From contig OY829539.1 of the NCBI GenBank assembly GCA_963691705.1, positions 61,168,327 through 61,232,326 on the forward strand: a stretch of 64,000 nucleotides of DNA, in the 5' to 3' direction. The stretch's first letter is position 1. The number at the start of each line of letters is the position of its first letter. This document shows positions 21,388-33,338 of this stretch, piece by piece. Source of the DNA: Viola odorata. Taxonomy: Eukaryota; Streptophyta; Magnoliopsida; Malpighiales; Violaceae. Below the pieces are notes generated by a model. That model saw only the letters and a program-made list of their open reading frames with translations. It was not told where the DNA came from and searched no databases. Position numbers and translations under genes: made by a program.

Positions 21388-23084
21388 TCAGGAAACAACA
21401 ACCTGACTACTAAAAAGCCAAGCCGGAGTCTGCATCATATCAGCTAGACTGAAAGTAAATGAATGATCCTTACTCTTCAGCCACCAATGCCATAAGGAGA
21501 ATATCATATTCACACACTGCCATTCCGTTACCTCTTTCTGTCTAAAGACCTTCGCATTCCGGCGTTTCCACAGGGACCAAATCACCGTGTAGAACAGAGT
21601 TGCCCATTGCCTGCCAGAGAGCTTGTCGTGGCTTGGAAGATAATGTCCCCAAGATCTCCAAAGACCCGTGAGATCGCGAGGTTGGCACCACACCACCCGA
21701 AGCCAACGCATGATCAACTCCCAAACCCTCCTGGCCACCGCACATCCTAGGAAGAGATGAGTAGCATCTTCCGAGCTGTTATTACACATTGGACAGCTAT
21801 TCTGATCTTCCGTGATCATGTTACGTCTCTCTAAGAACGTCCTGGTCACTATTCTTCCCTTCAAAGATAGCCACAAGAAAAACTCAACCCGAAACGGAAC
21901 CAGCCCCGTCCAACAGGACCGAAGCAGGGGTATGGAATCGTACCTTGTTGCCTCCCATTTCTTATACCCCGAATGCACCGAGTATTTCTCGGTTTGTTCG
22001 AGATCCCAACGGAGCACATCCTGGTGGCCCCCCCTACGCGGAGCTAGCAACCGATCACGTAAGCTCGCCCACTCCTCATTCTCCCACTCAAACAGCTCGC
22101 GCCTCCACTCTTTATGCCACTCCCAGACCGTCCCTTCCCAATGGCCGAAATCCTTGACAGTCCCCTACTGAGCTTTCGATAAATGGTACAGCCTCGGATG
22201 AAGCAAGGCCAACGGCTGTTTAGCAGCCCACGGATCCCACCAAAAGCTCGTGTCTTTGCCCTCTCCAAGCTTAAGCGTCAAGTGTTCAACCCATAGGTCA
22301 AAAAAATCACTACCCCGCCCACATAGTTGAATGATATCGCTCCAAATAGGAGACATATGCTTCACCCACTCCTTCCATAGGTCGCCAATAGACCTCAAAT
22401 TATATTGCTTGCGAACTATCTCTGCCCATAACTTACCGTTGCCCTGAACCACCTCCCAGGCCCATTTGAAGAGTAAGGTCACGTTCCTGTCTTGCAATCT
22501 CCCTATTCCCAGCCCCCCGTGTGTCGTAGATCTCGTCACTTCCTCCCACTTCACCTTTCTCAACCCTCTTTTATCGTCCTTCCCACTCCATAAAAATCGT
22601 CGCATCACACCCTCACATTGCTTGACCACCGCTCTAGGCATCCTGTAAATCGACATGTTATAGATGGGAATGCTAGCTAACGCCGATTTGATCAAAGTCA
22701 CCCGCCCCCCCACAGACAGAAGATGACCCTTCCAAGTGGACAACTTTTTTCTAAGCTTCTGAACCAAGAACTGTCACCCTGCTATCCTACGCGGCTTAAA
22801 GCCAACCAAAGAACCCAAATACTTGAAAGGGAGGGCTTCATACTTACATCCTGCCTGCGAAGCTAGAATCCCACCAATTTGATCACTCAAATTCACCCCC
22901 ACTAGGGTACTTTTGTGGAAATTAACCCGAAGGCTAGAAAAAGCATCAAACCACCTCAATGTTCCTTTCACCCCCTGAATTTCAGCCTCACTATTATTCA
23001 CAAAAACCAAGGTGTCATCAGCAAACTGAAGGTGGCTCAGCTGCCACCCAGCCTCCACATTACCTACCCCACTCAGAATCCCCA
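21388..23084 (-). pseudogene. LINE ORF2, 3' part (reverse transcriptase end and zf-RVT)
   Basis: This continues ORF2 after the inserted element. LSHLQFADDTLVF contains the catalytic FADD of the reverse transcriptase, followed by the thumb region (LRVNFHKSTLVG, LPFKYLGSLVG, KLSTWKGHLLSVGGR). The C-terminal zf-RVT region follows (FFLWLSLKGRIVT, CPMCNNSSEDATHLFLGC). TGA after RRIAG near 22774 and TAG after LSKAQ at 22165 interrupt one otherwise continuous frame. Both fit single G:C to A:T changes. The last residues are FSSQVVVS. The enzyme could not be made complete from this copy even without the inserted element. Confidence 0.88.
23080..23084. repeat. Left 5-bp TSD of Athila-like element A
   Basis: CCCCA, repeated at 29797-29801. 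Confidence 0.9.
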
Positions 23085-24359
23085 TGATTACATTGCATTT
23101 CATCATGTTTTTAATATCCATTTACTTGTTATTTGGGCAGTAAACCTACTGATTTATCCTTGTATTTCTCATATCTTAGCAGTTCTGGTTTGGAGGTAAT
23201 TTATAGAAGAATCTGATTTTTGAATAGCTGAAGCTGTTTTCCCGAGTCTTGGCCTAGTGCTTGGCCAAGACTCCTTCGCATTCAATGTGTCGCACCACCA
23301 TATCGTCTTGGCCAAGACTCCGCCCAAGACTGATCCGCGAAAAAGAAATCATGAGCAACAGCGTTGGGCCTTGCGAGCTGGCAAATCACAACTGTCCAGT
23401 GACAAAGAGAAGGATCAAGAAGATATTTATTTAAGAATCCTATCAAGGATCTCCTTCCATCTTTGTATATTTTAAATTCCTATTTTTATTCAAAATAAAT
23501 CAGGATAATTTATTAGGAGATTATTTAGGAGATTGAGTTGGAGAAGGACAAAGGAGTTTTAGCTTACTTATAGCTGAACTTGTCCTCCTCTTCTCCACAC
23601 GCTTCACGCTCTCTTCTTCTTCCCCAATTCGACATTGATATACTTTTCCTCCGGGATTTAATTCTTTGAATCCACGGATTTATTTTATTTATGCAAGCAA
23701 GTATTTTTATAATTCATTCATGAGTACATCTAGCTAATCACCATTCTTGGTAAGAGCTTGAGGGCTATGTTTCTTATATTTCGTGAGATCTAATTACTCT
23801 TAATAATCTCTATTTTTGTAATTATTTATTTTCTGGTTTCTTTACTTCCTTGTTCAAGTTTAGAACTGACAATTCAGATTTTAGCTTGGGAGACCCAGTT
23901 AAATGAATAATACAACTCAGACCCGATTGACAACCGTGGGCCTCGACTGACAACCGAGGGTAAACTTGAGTCGGGTGTTGTCTTATCCACAGCAACACTG
24001 CAAATATAGAGATGAACACCATTGAATCAGTGATCGAATCATAAGAACATAGCCCGTTCATGTTCTTACCGGGAACCTTCTTTTTACTGTTTTCAATCTT
24101 GACCCCTGTCTTGGCCAAACCTTTGACCAAGACTGTTTTGAACTATTTAATTGCTTTTGTTTTTGTTTTAATTTTCAGAATCAACCAACCAAATTCAGTG
24201 ACGAGGAAGTCAACCAAGAACTACAAATCCCTCGAAGTCTCTGTGGACGATCCTCTTACCACCATCTACAAGTTCCTTATGGACAAGTGATAAGTTGTAT
24301 TTCTACCCCTTTTTCTTATCTATTATACACTTATATTTGACGTGTTCGACGCGCGATCA
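23085..24359 (+). repeat. 5' LTR of element A (1275 bp)
   Basis: It runs from TGATTACATTG to GCGCGATCA and matches 28498-29796. It contains two of the CTTGGCCAAG palindromes typical of this element (23260 and 23307). Confidence 0.93.
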
Positions 24360-24364
24360 AATTT

Positions 24365-24382
24365 TGGCGCCGTTGCCGGGGA
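24365..24382 (+). other. Primer-binding site of element A (tRNA-Asp type)
   Basis: TGGCGCCGTTGCCGGGGA, 5 bp after the LTR; the sequence is identical in element B. Confidence 0.9.
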
Positions 24383-24481
24383 CTTCTAACGGTTTTGTAG
24401 TTTTTATTTTTGTTTTTGTATTTTTGTATTTTTTTATTTTACAGTCTAGACCACGATCTTGGCCAAGACTCCGACCAAGAC

Positions 24482-26845
24482 ATGGCAGAAAATCAACAAG
24501 AGCCAACCATGAGGGAATTGAATAGGACAGCAGAACAGGAAACCTTTTTCTGTATTAACTTACTAGCTGTAGCGAATGATTGGTCTTTAAAGACTAATAT
24601 GGTGGCCAATCTCCCTAAATTCTATAGTCATTCGAATGAAAATCCGTTCAACCATCTAAGGAATTTACATGTTCAATGTGATATCATGAAACCTGCTGCA
24701 GTGAACATACAAAGAGCAAAACTGAAGGCCTTCCCATGTTCTCTTGAAGGGGCAGCCCAAAATTGGTTTTACAGCTTGCCGCACAACACCGTCAACACGT
24801 GGGCTGAGATGTCTAATATATTCCTCAACAAATTTTGGAATGCGACAAAGGCAGGGACAACCAGGAAGAACATGGCTGCTGTTTTGCAAAGAAGCAACGA
24901 GAGTTTCAGTGAATATCACCAAAGGTTTCGTGAGTTGCAAGAGGTTTTTCCCACCCACGGAGTTGCAGATCAAACGATGATCCAGTATTTTTATGATGGG
25001 ATGCTTCCGAGCAGCAAAGAAAAAGTGGATGCAGCAGCTGGTGGAGCGTTGCAAGACCTGACTGTTATAAGGGCCAAACTGTTACTTCAAATAATGGCAG
25101 ATAATTGCCAAAACAATCTCGTTTCAGAAAAAAATTCTATTCCTTCCACTCTTAATGCTATTAATATTGAACAAAGGTTGAATGAATTAACTGACATGGT
25201 TAAAAATATTTCTGTTAACATTATAGGTACAAAGCCAACAGGAGTTCCAGAACAGATAGCCATGATTTGTGGAATATGCCAACAGCAGGATCACCTAACC
25301 CACAATTGTTACATGGTACAACATCCAGGTGATCCAGTCCAGGTCCATGCAGCATACGGATACAACTAGGGGCAACAATTCCCCATTAATTTTCAACATT
25401 CTATGTCGCACCCTCCACAACAGAATCTTGGCCTACGTCTAGGCCAAGCTCCTGTACCACAGCTACCGCCTGCCCCTCAACCTTTACAGATTGCTGGCCC
25501 ACCTATGGAAGAGACTCTCCAAAAGTTCATGATTGCAACCCAGTACAGCCTAGTAGAGATGCAGAAACAGATCGCTCAATTGTCACAAAAACAGCAGCCT
25601 GACCAAGGCAGATTATCCATGCACAATGTGAGTGCTATGCATCTCAGAAGTGGAAGTGTGATAAAGAATTTAGACGATGAGGAAGAAGATGAGGAGGATG
25701 AGGAAATCCAAACAGAACCGATCTTGGCCAAGCCCATGGCAAAGCTTAACATTCCAGAAAAAACAGCAAAGAAAGAACCATTCTTGGCCAAACCTATGGC
25801 CAAGCCAGGTAAGAAGGTCGTATCTCAAGAAGAAGAGATAGAAATTCCACCTCATTTCCCTCCTAGGCCTGCAAAGACTAAAAGGGAGAAAATGCAACAG
25901 GAATTTATGAACATTTTTGGAAAAATTGCTGTCAATATTCCTATGCTTGATTTAATTGCTAAAGTTCCTAGTTATGCTAAATACCTTAAAAAATTGTGCA
26001 GCAGCAGGAAGAAACTTGCAGGAGATGGGAGAATAAACGTGACTCAGAATGTATCTGCAATCCTACAGGCAAAACTTCCAGAAAAATGCGAGGATCAAGG
26101 CACTTTTACAATTCCATGCAAAATAGGTAACCAACAAGTGGAAAAAGCTTTATGCGACTTGGGAGCAGTTATCAATGTGATGTCTTTTTCTGAGTATAAA
26201 AAATTGAACATTGGTATCATGAAAGAAACTAGGGTAGTAATTCAACTTGTTGACGGATCTGTTATACTCCCTAAAGGAATTGTGAAAAATGTATTGGTAC
26301 AGGTGAATGATTTTATTTATCCTGTAGACTTTTATATTGTGGAAATGAACACTAACCTACCTTCCAACTTGACGGATGTGCTCTTAGGAAGGCCATTCCT
26401 AAGAACAGCAAGAGCCAAAATTGATGTATATCATGGACGCATTACCTTAGAATACTGTGGTACAACAATAAAGTTTGACATGCATAATACCAACAAAAAT
26501 CCTAATAAAATGCATAGTGTCAACTTTGATAAGGGTTATGAATCAAATGCAACTAACCCTTCTGAGTGTATTCTTAGCAGGGGAGATTCGGATGAAAAAT
26601 TGAAGGAAGAAGAATTTGTGGCTAATGATGGTTTGCAAGACATTGTTTCTGATCTTGAATTTTTTGAACCAAATACTGATATTTATAACAGCCATGAATT
26701 ACCAAAAGTTTATCCTAACCTTCCACCTTCAAGTGTGCAGGAACCAGAAATTGAGCTTAAAAGCAGTCTTGGCCTCGAGCTTGGCCAAGCCGTAGGCCAA
26801 GATTCATCTCTGCCAGCTAGCCCGCCCAAAGCCATGGACTGGTAG
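24482..26845 (+). pseudogene. gag-protease gene of element A, one internal stop
   Basis: The start at 24482 (MAENQQEP) is preferred because upstream codons lie in the T-rich leader. The capsid-like retrotransposon gag region (AKLKAFPCSLEGAAQNWFYSL, TWAEMSNIFLNKFW, SEYHQRFRELQE) is followed by a zinc knuckle, CGICQQQDHLTHNC (CX2CX4HX4C). A TAG at 25367-25369 interrupts the frame, which otherwise runs on. Next come a charged Lys/Glu linker with LAKPMAK repeats and an aspartic protease with ALCDLGAVINVM, then LLGRPFLRTARAKIDV. The protein ends shortly after, at TAA/TAG-rich sequence, where pol would start. Apart from the single stop the frame is well kept for a pol-less element. Confidence 0.85.
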
Positions 26846-28497
26846 ACTGACCATCTTCTCAAGATGTTCCCTACTACCCACAGTAGCCAAAACTCACCTT
26901 TTATGATGCAGGAACAATAGAAGTATGAGCTGGAACAGCCTCCCGACCCATTCAATTTTATACCTTTAGAGGATGTCCAAGGAATGCCACTCAAGAGTCC
27001 CATCAAGCTTAGAGCATGGAGCGAATTTGGAAAATTTTCTTGATAAGAAATCCATGACAATGTCGAGCCCAAGACAATAAATAAGGGCGCTTCATGGGAG
27101 GCAACCCATGTTTTTATTTCATTTATTTTCATTTTTCTTTTAATTTTTCATGAATAAGTTCAGAGATTTTTCGTTGATCCACCTCTCATTCTTTACACTT
27201 GTTTCCAGGGCTGCTGCAGCGCAAGGAAGGCATTCAAATCAGAGGAAAAATTCAGCTTCGGCGGTTGTCTTGGCCAAGCCCTTGGCCAAGATATTTTTCC
27301 AGAACCAGCCAAGCAGCCCCTCCAGTTGCGGATCTAGGCCAAACATCAGGCCAAGACCCTCCCGCTCCAGCAGCTTGACCAGCTTTTGCCCCCAGGTCGT
27401 TTCTTTCTTTTCTTTTCTTTTTTTTTTTTTGTCTTTTTTTGTCTCTCTACACAATGAGGACATTGTGTCTTTTAAGTGTGGGGAGGGATTCTGTGAGTCC
27501 AGTCTTTGAGTATTTGTGAATATATGTGTTGTGATTGTGTATATTTGTGAGTAAATATTTGTGAATAATTTTTTTTATAGTTTGTCTTAGCCAAGCCTTT
27601 GACCAAGACAATCTAGGTTGAGTCTGCTGTTTTGCATGATTTTTTGTTCTTTTCTTTTTATGTTTGTTTGAGTCTGTCTTGATGAGTGTACACCGCCCCT
27701 AGTTTTTAACTTAGGCTGTTTAGTCAACCACTGAAATTGCAAGTAGACACTTGTCTAGGCGAAACAATGCTATAGTAATAGGGAAGCGAATGAGTGTAAC
27801 TTGATCAATGCCTAAGGGGCATATTATCTAATGTCACCCAAACAAACACTATCCACATGGTCTAAAGGACGTCTAGCTTAAAACTTAACGAACATTAGGG
27901 TGTCTAGGCTTACTGCGCCTGATTTGAGTGTGCTGTTCTATCTGTTTTAGTGTGAGACATAAAAAAGTGCTGGAATGTCATAGCAGAATATAGCAAAGGT
28001 GGAAGTTCTGGGTGCCCAAAAAGAACAAGCTCTGTCTATATGCATATGTCTGTAAAAATACATAGGGCATAGAAGAAAAAAATGATGATGCATATGTCTG
28101 TAAAAATACAAAGGACATATATATATAAAAAAAAAGAGAATAAATCTGCTGAAAATGATTTAAATGGCACTAGTCTTTAGGCACGTTTGGATAGAATAGC
28201 ACTCGGTGGGACTCAAATCTGTGGTAAATCTTGACCCCTATACATTATAAATAAAATCTAGCAGGATGTCTTGATACCATTTGGATGAGGTTTGTTTAGG
28301 GTATTGATTTGTCCTTGTTAGTCTAGCATTGGGTCGCTTAGGGAAGTATCTTGGTAAATTCAGTGGTGAGGTGAACAGCCGAAAGGAGAACTCTGGGGGT
28401 CTTGGTGTCTTTTCTGTTTTTGTTGTGTTTTTATTTTTGTTAGTGAGTCTTTGAGTCTGTATGCTTGGGGGCAAGCATAGTTTAAGTGTGGGGAATT
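26846..28497 (+). other. 3' untranslated part of element A
   Basis: This holds the conserved GGGCGCTTCATGGGAGGCAACC motif (27087-27109), a T-rich tract, a perfect hairpin followed by a polypurine-like AAGTGTGGGGAGGG (27473-27486), and finally the polypurine tract AAGTGTGGGGAA directly before the 3' LTR (28483-28494). No protein family is recognised. Short duplicated CATATGTCTGTAAAAATACA blocks lie near 28040-28110. Confidence 0.7.
27449..27468 (+). repeat. Perfect 8-bp-stem hairpin before an internal polypurine tract
   Basis: ACACAATG-AGGA-CATTGTGT. Element B has a similar ATTG-AGGA-CAAT at 57521-57534, also followed by TAAGTGTGGGG. Confidence 0.75.
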
Positions 28498-29796
28498 TGA
28501 TTACATTGCATTTCATCATGTTTTTACTATCTATTTACTTGTTATTTGGGCAGTAAACCTACTGATTTATCCTTGTATTTCCCATATCTTAGCAGTTCTG
28601 GTCTGGAGGCAATTTATAAAAGAATCTGATTTTTGAAGAGCTGAAGCTGTTTTCCCGAGTCTTGGCCTAGCGCTTGGCCAAGACTCCTTCACATTCAATG
28701 TGTCGCACCACCAGATCGTCTTGGCCAAGACTCCGGCCAAGACTGATCTGTGGAAAAGAAATCATGAGCAGCAGCGTTGGGCCTTGCGAGCTAGCAAATC
28801 ACAGCTGTCCAGTGACAAAGAGAAGGATCAAAAAGATATTTATTTAAGAATCCTATCAAGGATCTCCTTCCATCTTTGTATATTTTAAATTCCTATTTTT
28901 ATTTAAAACAAATCAGGATAATTTATTAGGAGATTATTTAGGAGATTATTTAGGAGATTATTTAGGAGATTGAGTTGGAGAAGGACAGAGGAGTTTTAGC
29001 TTACTTATAGCTGAACTTGTCCTCCTCTTCTCCACACGCTTCACGCTCTCTTCTTCTTCCCCAATTCGACATTGATATACTTTTCCTCCGGGATTTAATT
29101 CTTTGAATCCACGGATTTATTTTATTTATGCAAGCAAGTATTTTTATAATTCATTCATGAGTACATCTAGCTAATCACCATTCTTGGTAAGAGCTTGAGG
29201 GCTATGTTTCTTATATTTCGTGAGATCTAATTACTCTTAATAATCTCTATTTTTGTAATTATTTATTTTCTGGTTTCTTTACTTCCTTGTTCAAGTTTAG
29301 AACTGATAATTCAGATTTTAGCTTGGGAGACCCAGTTAAATGAATAATACAACTCAGACCCGATTGACAACCGTGGGCCTCGACTGACAACCGAGGGTAA
29401 ACTTGAGTCGGGTGTTGTCTTATCCACAGCAGCACTGCAAATATAGAGATGAACACCATTGAACCAGTGATCGAATCATAAGAACATATCCCGTTCATGC
29501 TCTTACCGGGAACCTTCTTTTTACTGTTTTCAATCTTGACCCCTGTCTTGGCCAAACCTTTGACCAAGACTGTTTTGAACTATTTAATTGCTTTTGTTTT
29601 TGTTTTAATTTTCAGAATCAACAAACCAAATTCAGTGACGAGGAAGTCAACCAAGAACTACAAATCCCCCGAAGTCTCTGTGGACGATCCTCTTACCACC
29701 ATCTACAAGTTCCTTGTGGACAAGTGATAAGTTGTATTTCTACCCCTTTTTCTTATCTATTATACACTTATATTTGACGTGTTCAACGCGCGATCA
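28498..29796 (+). repeat. 3' LTR of element A (1299 bp)
   Basis: It matches 23085-24359. It is 24 bp longer because a 12-bp unit (AGGAGATTATTT) is present three times instead of once near 28928-28970. Confidence 0.93.
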
Positions 29797-29801
29797 CCCC
29801 A
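29797..29801. repeat. Right 5-bp TSD of element A
   Basis: CCCCA, identical to 23080-23084. Confidence 0.9.
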
Positions 29802-31791
29802 CTTCTTCTGCTCTAACGAATAACCGATGTAACCCCTCAGCCGCAATGTTAAAGAGAAATGGAGACATAGAACACCCCTGCCAAAGACCTCTCGCCACCC
29901 CAAATTGGCCCGACGGCGATCCATTCACTAGCACAGAGACCCTGTTAGTGCTAATACACTGCCGAACCCAACCCCTCCACTTCTCTCCGAACCCCATGTG
30001 TCTCATCACATCCTCCATGTACTCCCATTCAACGGAGTCATAAGCCTTTTCGAAGTCTAGCTTGAAAAGCAGCCCCTGCTGCTTGGTCACCTGCAAATGA
30101 TGGACCACCTCACTCGCTGTCATGACACAATCTAAGGTTTGACGCCCTTTAATGAAGCCGTGTTGAACCTCGCTGACGACTGATGTAATGACCTCACTGA
30201 GCCGCTTAGCCATAATCTTGGAGACAATCTTGTAGTAGCTGCTAACCAGACTGATCGGCCTGAACTCACAGAACTGTTTAGCTTCAGGTATCTTCAGAAT
30301 GAGGGTTAAAAACGATGAGTTTGCCCCGGCCGGTAGCTTCCCTGTTCTGAAGAATTCCTGAATCAACCTGCAGTAATCTCCTCCAATGATTCCCCACGCC
30401 TTTTGCAGAAAGCGCAAGGAGAATCCATCCGGTCCTAGGGATTTCCGCCAGTCACACCCTTTAACTGCCTCCCAAATTTCAGCCGGCGTGACCTCCTTTT
30501 CCAACCCTGTTGCTTCCTCCTCACTTAACTTGGAGAACCCCAAATCCTGGATCCTAGGCCTGTCCCAGCTAATTGACCGAAAAAAAGCCTCGTAGTACTG
30601 CGAAGCAGCACTCTTGATCTCCGCCGGGGTCTTGAGAGTAGAGGTAGGAGTCACAATCTCTCTAATGGCATTTCTCCTCATATCTATCTTTGCTATCCTA
30701 TGAAAGTATCCTGTATTCCTATCCCCGTGGACATTCCATTTAACTCTGTTCTTTTGCTGCCAGAATCTATCCACCCGATCCTGTTGTTCCCATAACTTAC
30801 TGCGAATGGTGGAAAACTCTTCCTGTTTCGCCTGATTCATGGGGCGGTCATCCGCCCTGCGATCCATTGCCTCATAACTCGCCTGAAGATCTCTCAGGCT
30901 AGTCTCAACGTTGCCAAATATTTCTCTATTCCAAAAGTGAATTCTCTTCTTCAAGAATCGCATTTTACGGACCACACTGAAGTTCCCAGGAAATTCAGCT
31001 CCTGCCTCCAACCACCATCCCTCAACCAATTTTCTGAACTCATTGTCTTCCCACCAGACCGCTTGGTCTCGGAACGGCTTCGGCCCCCAATCCATCTTAT
31101 CCCGACGAAGGATCAGAGGCGCATGATCTGACCCATTCTTGTCAAGAGCCGAAAGCTCGCAATGCTGAATACAACCGAGCCAACCAGCCTGTACGAACAC
31201 TCTATCTATCTTGCTCCTGCTGATGGTATTCGACCAAGTAAACCGCCTACCAACCAGCGGTATGTCTTGCAGCCTACAACGGTCTACCCAACTCTGGAAA
31301 TCCATCATACCCTTCGAGTAACCTCCTCTATGTAAGCGGTCGGATGGGGTCAAGATCTTATTAAAGTCACCTGCAACCAACACAGGGTGACTCGAACTCT
31401 CTATTTTCGAACCCAACGACTCCCACAGCTGCTCACGGAGCGCAGCAGTGTTAGGAGCATATACATTCAAAACAACACACCTCAAATGATTCTCTGTGAG
31501 CTCACCCTCAAGCCAGATATACCTGTTCCCCACCTCCGAATGATCCAACTGAAAAGCTTTAGAATCCCACATCGAAATCAACCCCCCTGATCTACCTACC
31601 GCCGGCGCAGAAGCCCATTTAGTATCATTGTCCCCCCCTAACCCATGTATAAGGAAGTCATCCACCACGTCCCTTTTACTCTCTTGCAGGAGGCAAAACG
31701 GCACCTGATCACCACGAAACATATTTTTGATGAAGCGTTGCTTCCTACTCGACAAAAGACCCCTATAGTTCCACGAAAAGATGTGCACCAT
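29802..31791 (-). pseudogene. LINE ORF2, 5' part (endonuclease and start of reverse transcriptase)
   Basis: It starts MVHIFSWNYRGL at an ATG (31791). An APE-type endonuclease follows, with the catalytic Glu in LLQESKR, then VVLNVYAPN, VAGDFNKIL and SDHAPLIL with the catalytic Asp-His. The reverse transcriptase begins near residue 440 with GPDGFSLRFLQ, then RPISLVSSYYKIVSKIMAKRL, HGFIKGRQTLD, KLDFEKAYDSVEW and ARGLWQGCSMSPFLFNIAAE. The frame has no stop over about 663 residues and is then cut by element A at 29797. Reading resumes in the same frame at 23084. The usual WNCRG motif is WNYRG here. Confidence 0.9.
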
Positions 31792-31919
31792 TGGACTACT
31801 GTAGAACCCGCCCCTCCCACAACCTAACTTCGAACCTTTCCCACTTCCTCTCCAACCCTCTCTCGATCAAAAATACGTAGAGCGTCCTCATTTACCTGAT
31901 TAGTGATTAACATAATGCG

Positions 31920-33338
31920 TCAAATTCCCCATGTATCTATTTCCACCATAATCGCCTCGCGCAACTTGTTCATACTAAGAACCTCACTATCCTCTACCTG
32001 AAATACTCTTGTGTCCGAGTTCCCCGATGTGTTGGCCGAATGTAGGTTGCCCGTCTCTGCCATAATCTGCTTGGTCTTCCTCTCTTTTTTTCTCGTTGTA
32101 ACCAAAGGAAAAACACCCAATTCTCTCTCAACCGGCGCTTGAGATTCCATCTCCGTTAGGGGCGTTTCCTTAACCTCACTCTGCTGGTCTTTTTCCCTCG
32201 AATCAGCCCCCTCCTTCTCCTCAAAGCCCTCGGCGTACATTTCCTCATTCGAGTCCTCCTCCGCTGACTCCACTCCTAGTTTCCAATCAACATTGGAGAT
32301 CATCCCCTGCATTGGTTCCTCATGACAATCAATTAAATGGACTATGTTCTCTAATCTTGCCCGAATCGTACCTTTTATATATGGCTGATCCGTCGATATG
32401 AGGATCCTTGCCACGTCAAACCTCTTCCGAGCTAGAGTGCAATCGTCCACTGCCACTACTTTCCCCCACTGCGCTCCTAACTTCTCAAAGGTCTCTAGGC
32501 CCCAAATTTGTACCGGAATCCCCGAGCATTTAACCCAGCACAATCTGCCCACCTTAGATAGACCCTCGGTCCAAGGAACCACCTTGGAAAACACACGGCT
32601 AAATTCCTCTGAAGTGTTCGCGAGTGCTTTCTCCACGTCCTCCTGTTTTTCAAACTCTATCCAAATCAATCCCCTCCCTAGGATTTTGGTCTCACAAAAC
32701 CAACCCAACTCAAGCAAAAGTTCCCTAACATCTGGGATATCCTCTATCTTACGAAGAACTCCAACCACGCTCCTCGCTAACCAATCTCTATTTTCTGCCG
32801 GAACTGAAATCTCAATCAATTCTCCTTCCTGAGCGTCAACTTCCACGTCCTTGGCTAGCGGTTGGACCTTCTCTACCTTCTCTACTGTCTCCTGCACTTG
32901 ATCCCGACTTGGTACCTGACCAACTTCCGGTCGAGCCTGAACGTTCGTGTCCCGTTTGAACTGCCGGCGCTTCCCAGGGTCTTCCTGGCTGCGACGCGCT
33001 GTCCTCCCTACCTCCGACCTCAAAACTTGTGAGGCTGGCCTAGCTATGTTTGCCCTGATGGCTGAAGCACCTATATATTGACGATCCAGTGCCAATTCCA
33101 TGTCAATTCTATTCACTACCCGGTCGAAACAAATGAACCCAAACCGTTTCCCACTTCTATTTTTCCTTGGCGGGATGAACACGTCCATAACCCTACCACA
33201 TGGAGGCAATCTCCACCGTTGCGAGGCTAAGTATCGAAGAGCCCGATGATCCACGTGCAACGGAAGATTCTCCACGTAATATGTCACTGCCGACGACGAC
33301 TCCCTCTTCGTGGCCAACGGCTCCCTACCTGGCGCCAT
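31920..33338 (-). CDS. LINE ORF1 protein (RNA-binding, RRM-like)
   Basis: This 472-residue open frame is intact. An RRM-like domain lies at about residues 18-100: TYYVENLPLHVDHRALRYLA, then the RNP1-like KRFGFICFDRV, and IGASAIRANIARP. A Lys/Arg/Glu-rich linker follows, then a DUF4283-like region (ELGWFCETKILGRGLIWIEF, VKCSGIPVQIWGLETFEKLG) and an acidic tail. In plant L1 elements ORF1 binds the element RNA and forms the particle with ORF2. It lies 128 bp upstream of ORF2 on the same strand, as expected. The start is the first ATG after the short 5' UTR. Confidence 0.85.
   Translation of the reverse strand: MAPGREPLATKRESSSAVTYYVENLPLHVDHRALRYLASQRWRLPPCGRVMDVFIPPRKNRSGKRFGFICFDRVVNRIDMELALDRQYIGASAIRANIARPASQVLRSEVGRTARRSQEDPGKRRQFKRDTNVQARPEVGQVPSRDQVQETVEKVEKVQPLAKDVEVDAQEGELIEISVPAENRDWLARSVVGVLRKIEDIPDVRELLLELGWFCETKILGRGLIWIEFEKQEDVEKALANTSEEFSRVFSKVVPWTEGLSKVGRLCWVKCSGIPVQIWGLETFEKLGAQWGKVVAVDDCTLARKRFDVARILISTDQPYIKGTIRARLENIVHLIDCHEEPMQGMISNVDWKLGVESAEEDSNEEMYAEGFEEKEGADSREKDQQSEVKETPLTEMESQAPVERELGVFPLVTTRKKERKTKQIMAETGNLHSANTSGNSDTRVFQVEDSEVLSMNKLREAIMVEIDTWGI

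Larger units (their letters stand above)
23085..29796 (+). mobile_element. Non-autonomous Athila-like Ty3/gypsy element (element A)
   Basis: Two LTRs begin TGATTACATTG and end GCGCGATCA, flanked by CCCCA. The primer site matches tRNA-Asp, as in Athila-type elements. The interior (4.1 kb) holds gag and an aspartic protease but no reverse transcriptase, RNase H or integrase. It stops just where the pol region begins in element B (after PEIELKSS). A long untranslated 3' part carries polypurine-like tracts. LTRs differ at about 30 sites in 1275 bp by my count, plus a 24-bp repeat gain. The element interrupts ORF2 of the LINE; its 6717-bp addition (element plus one TSD) is a multiple of three. Confidence 0.92.
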
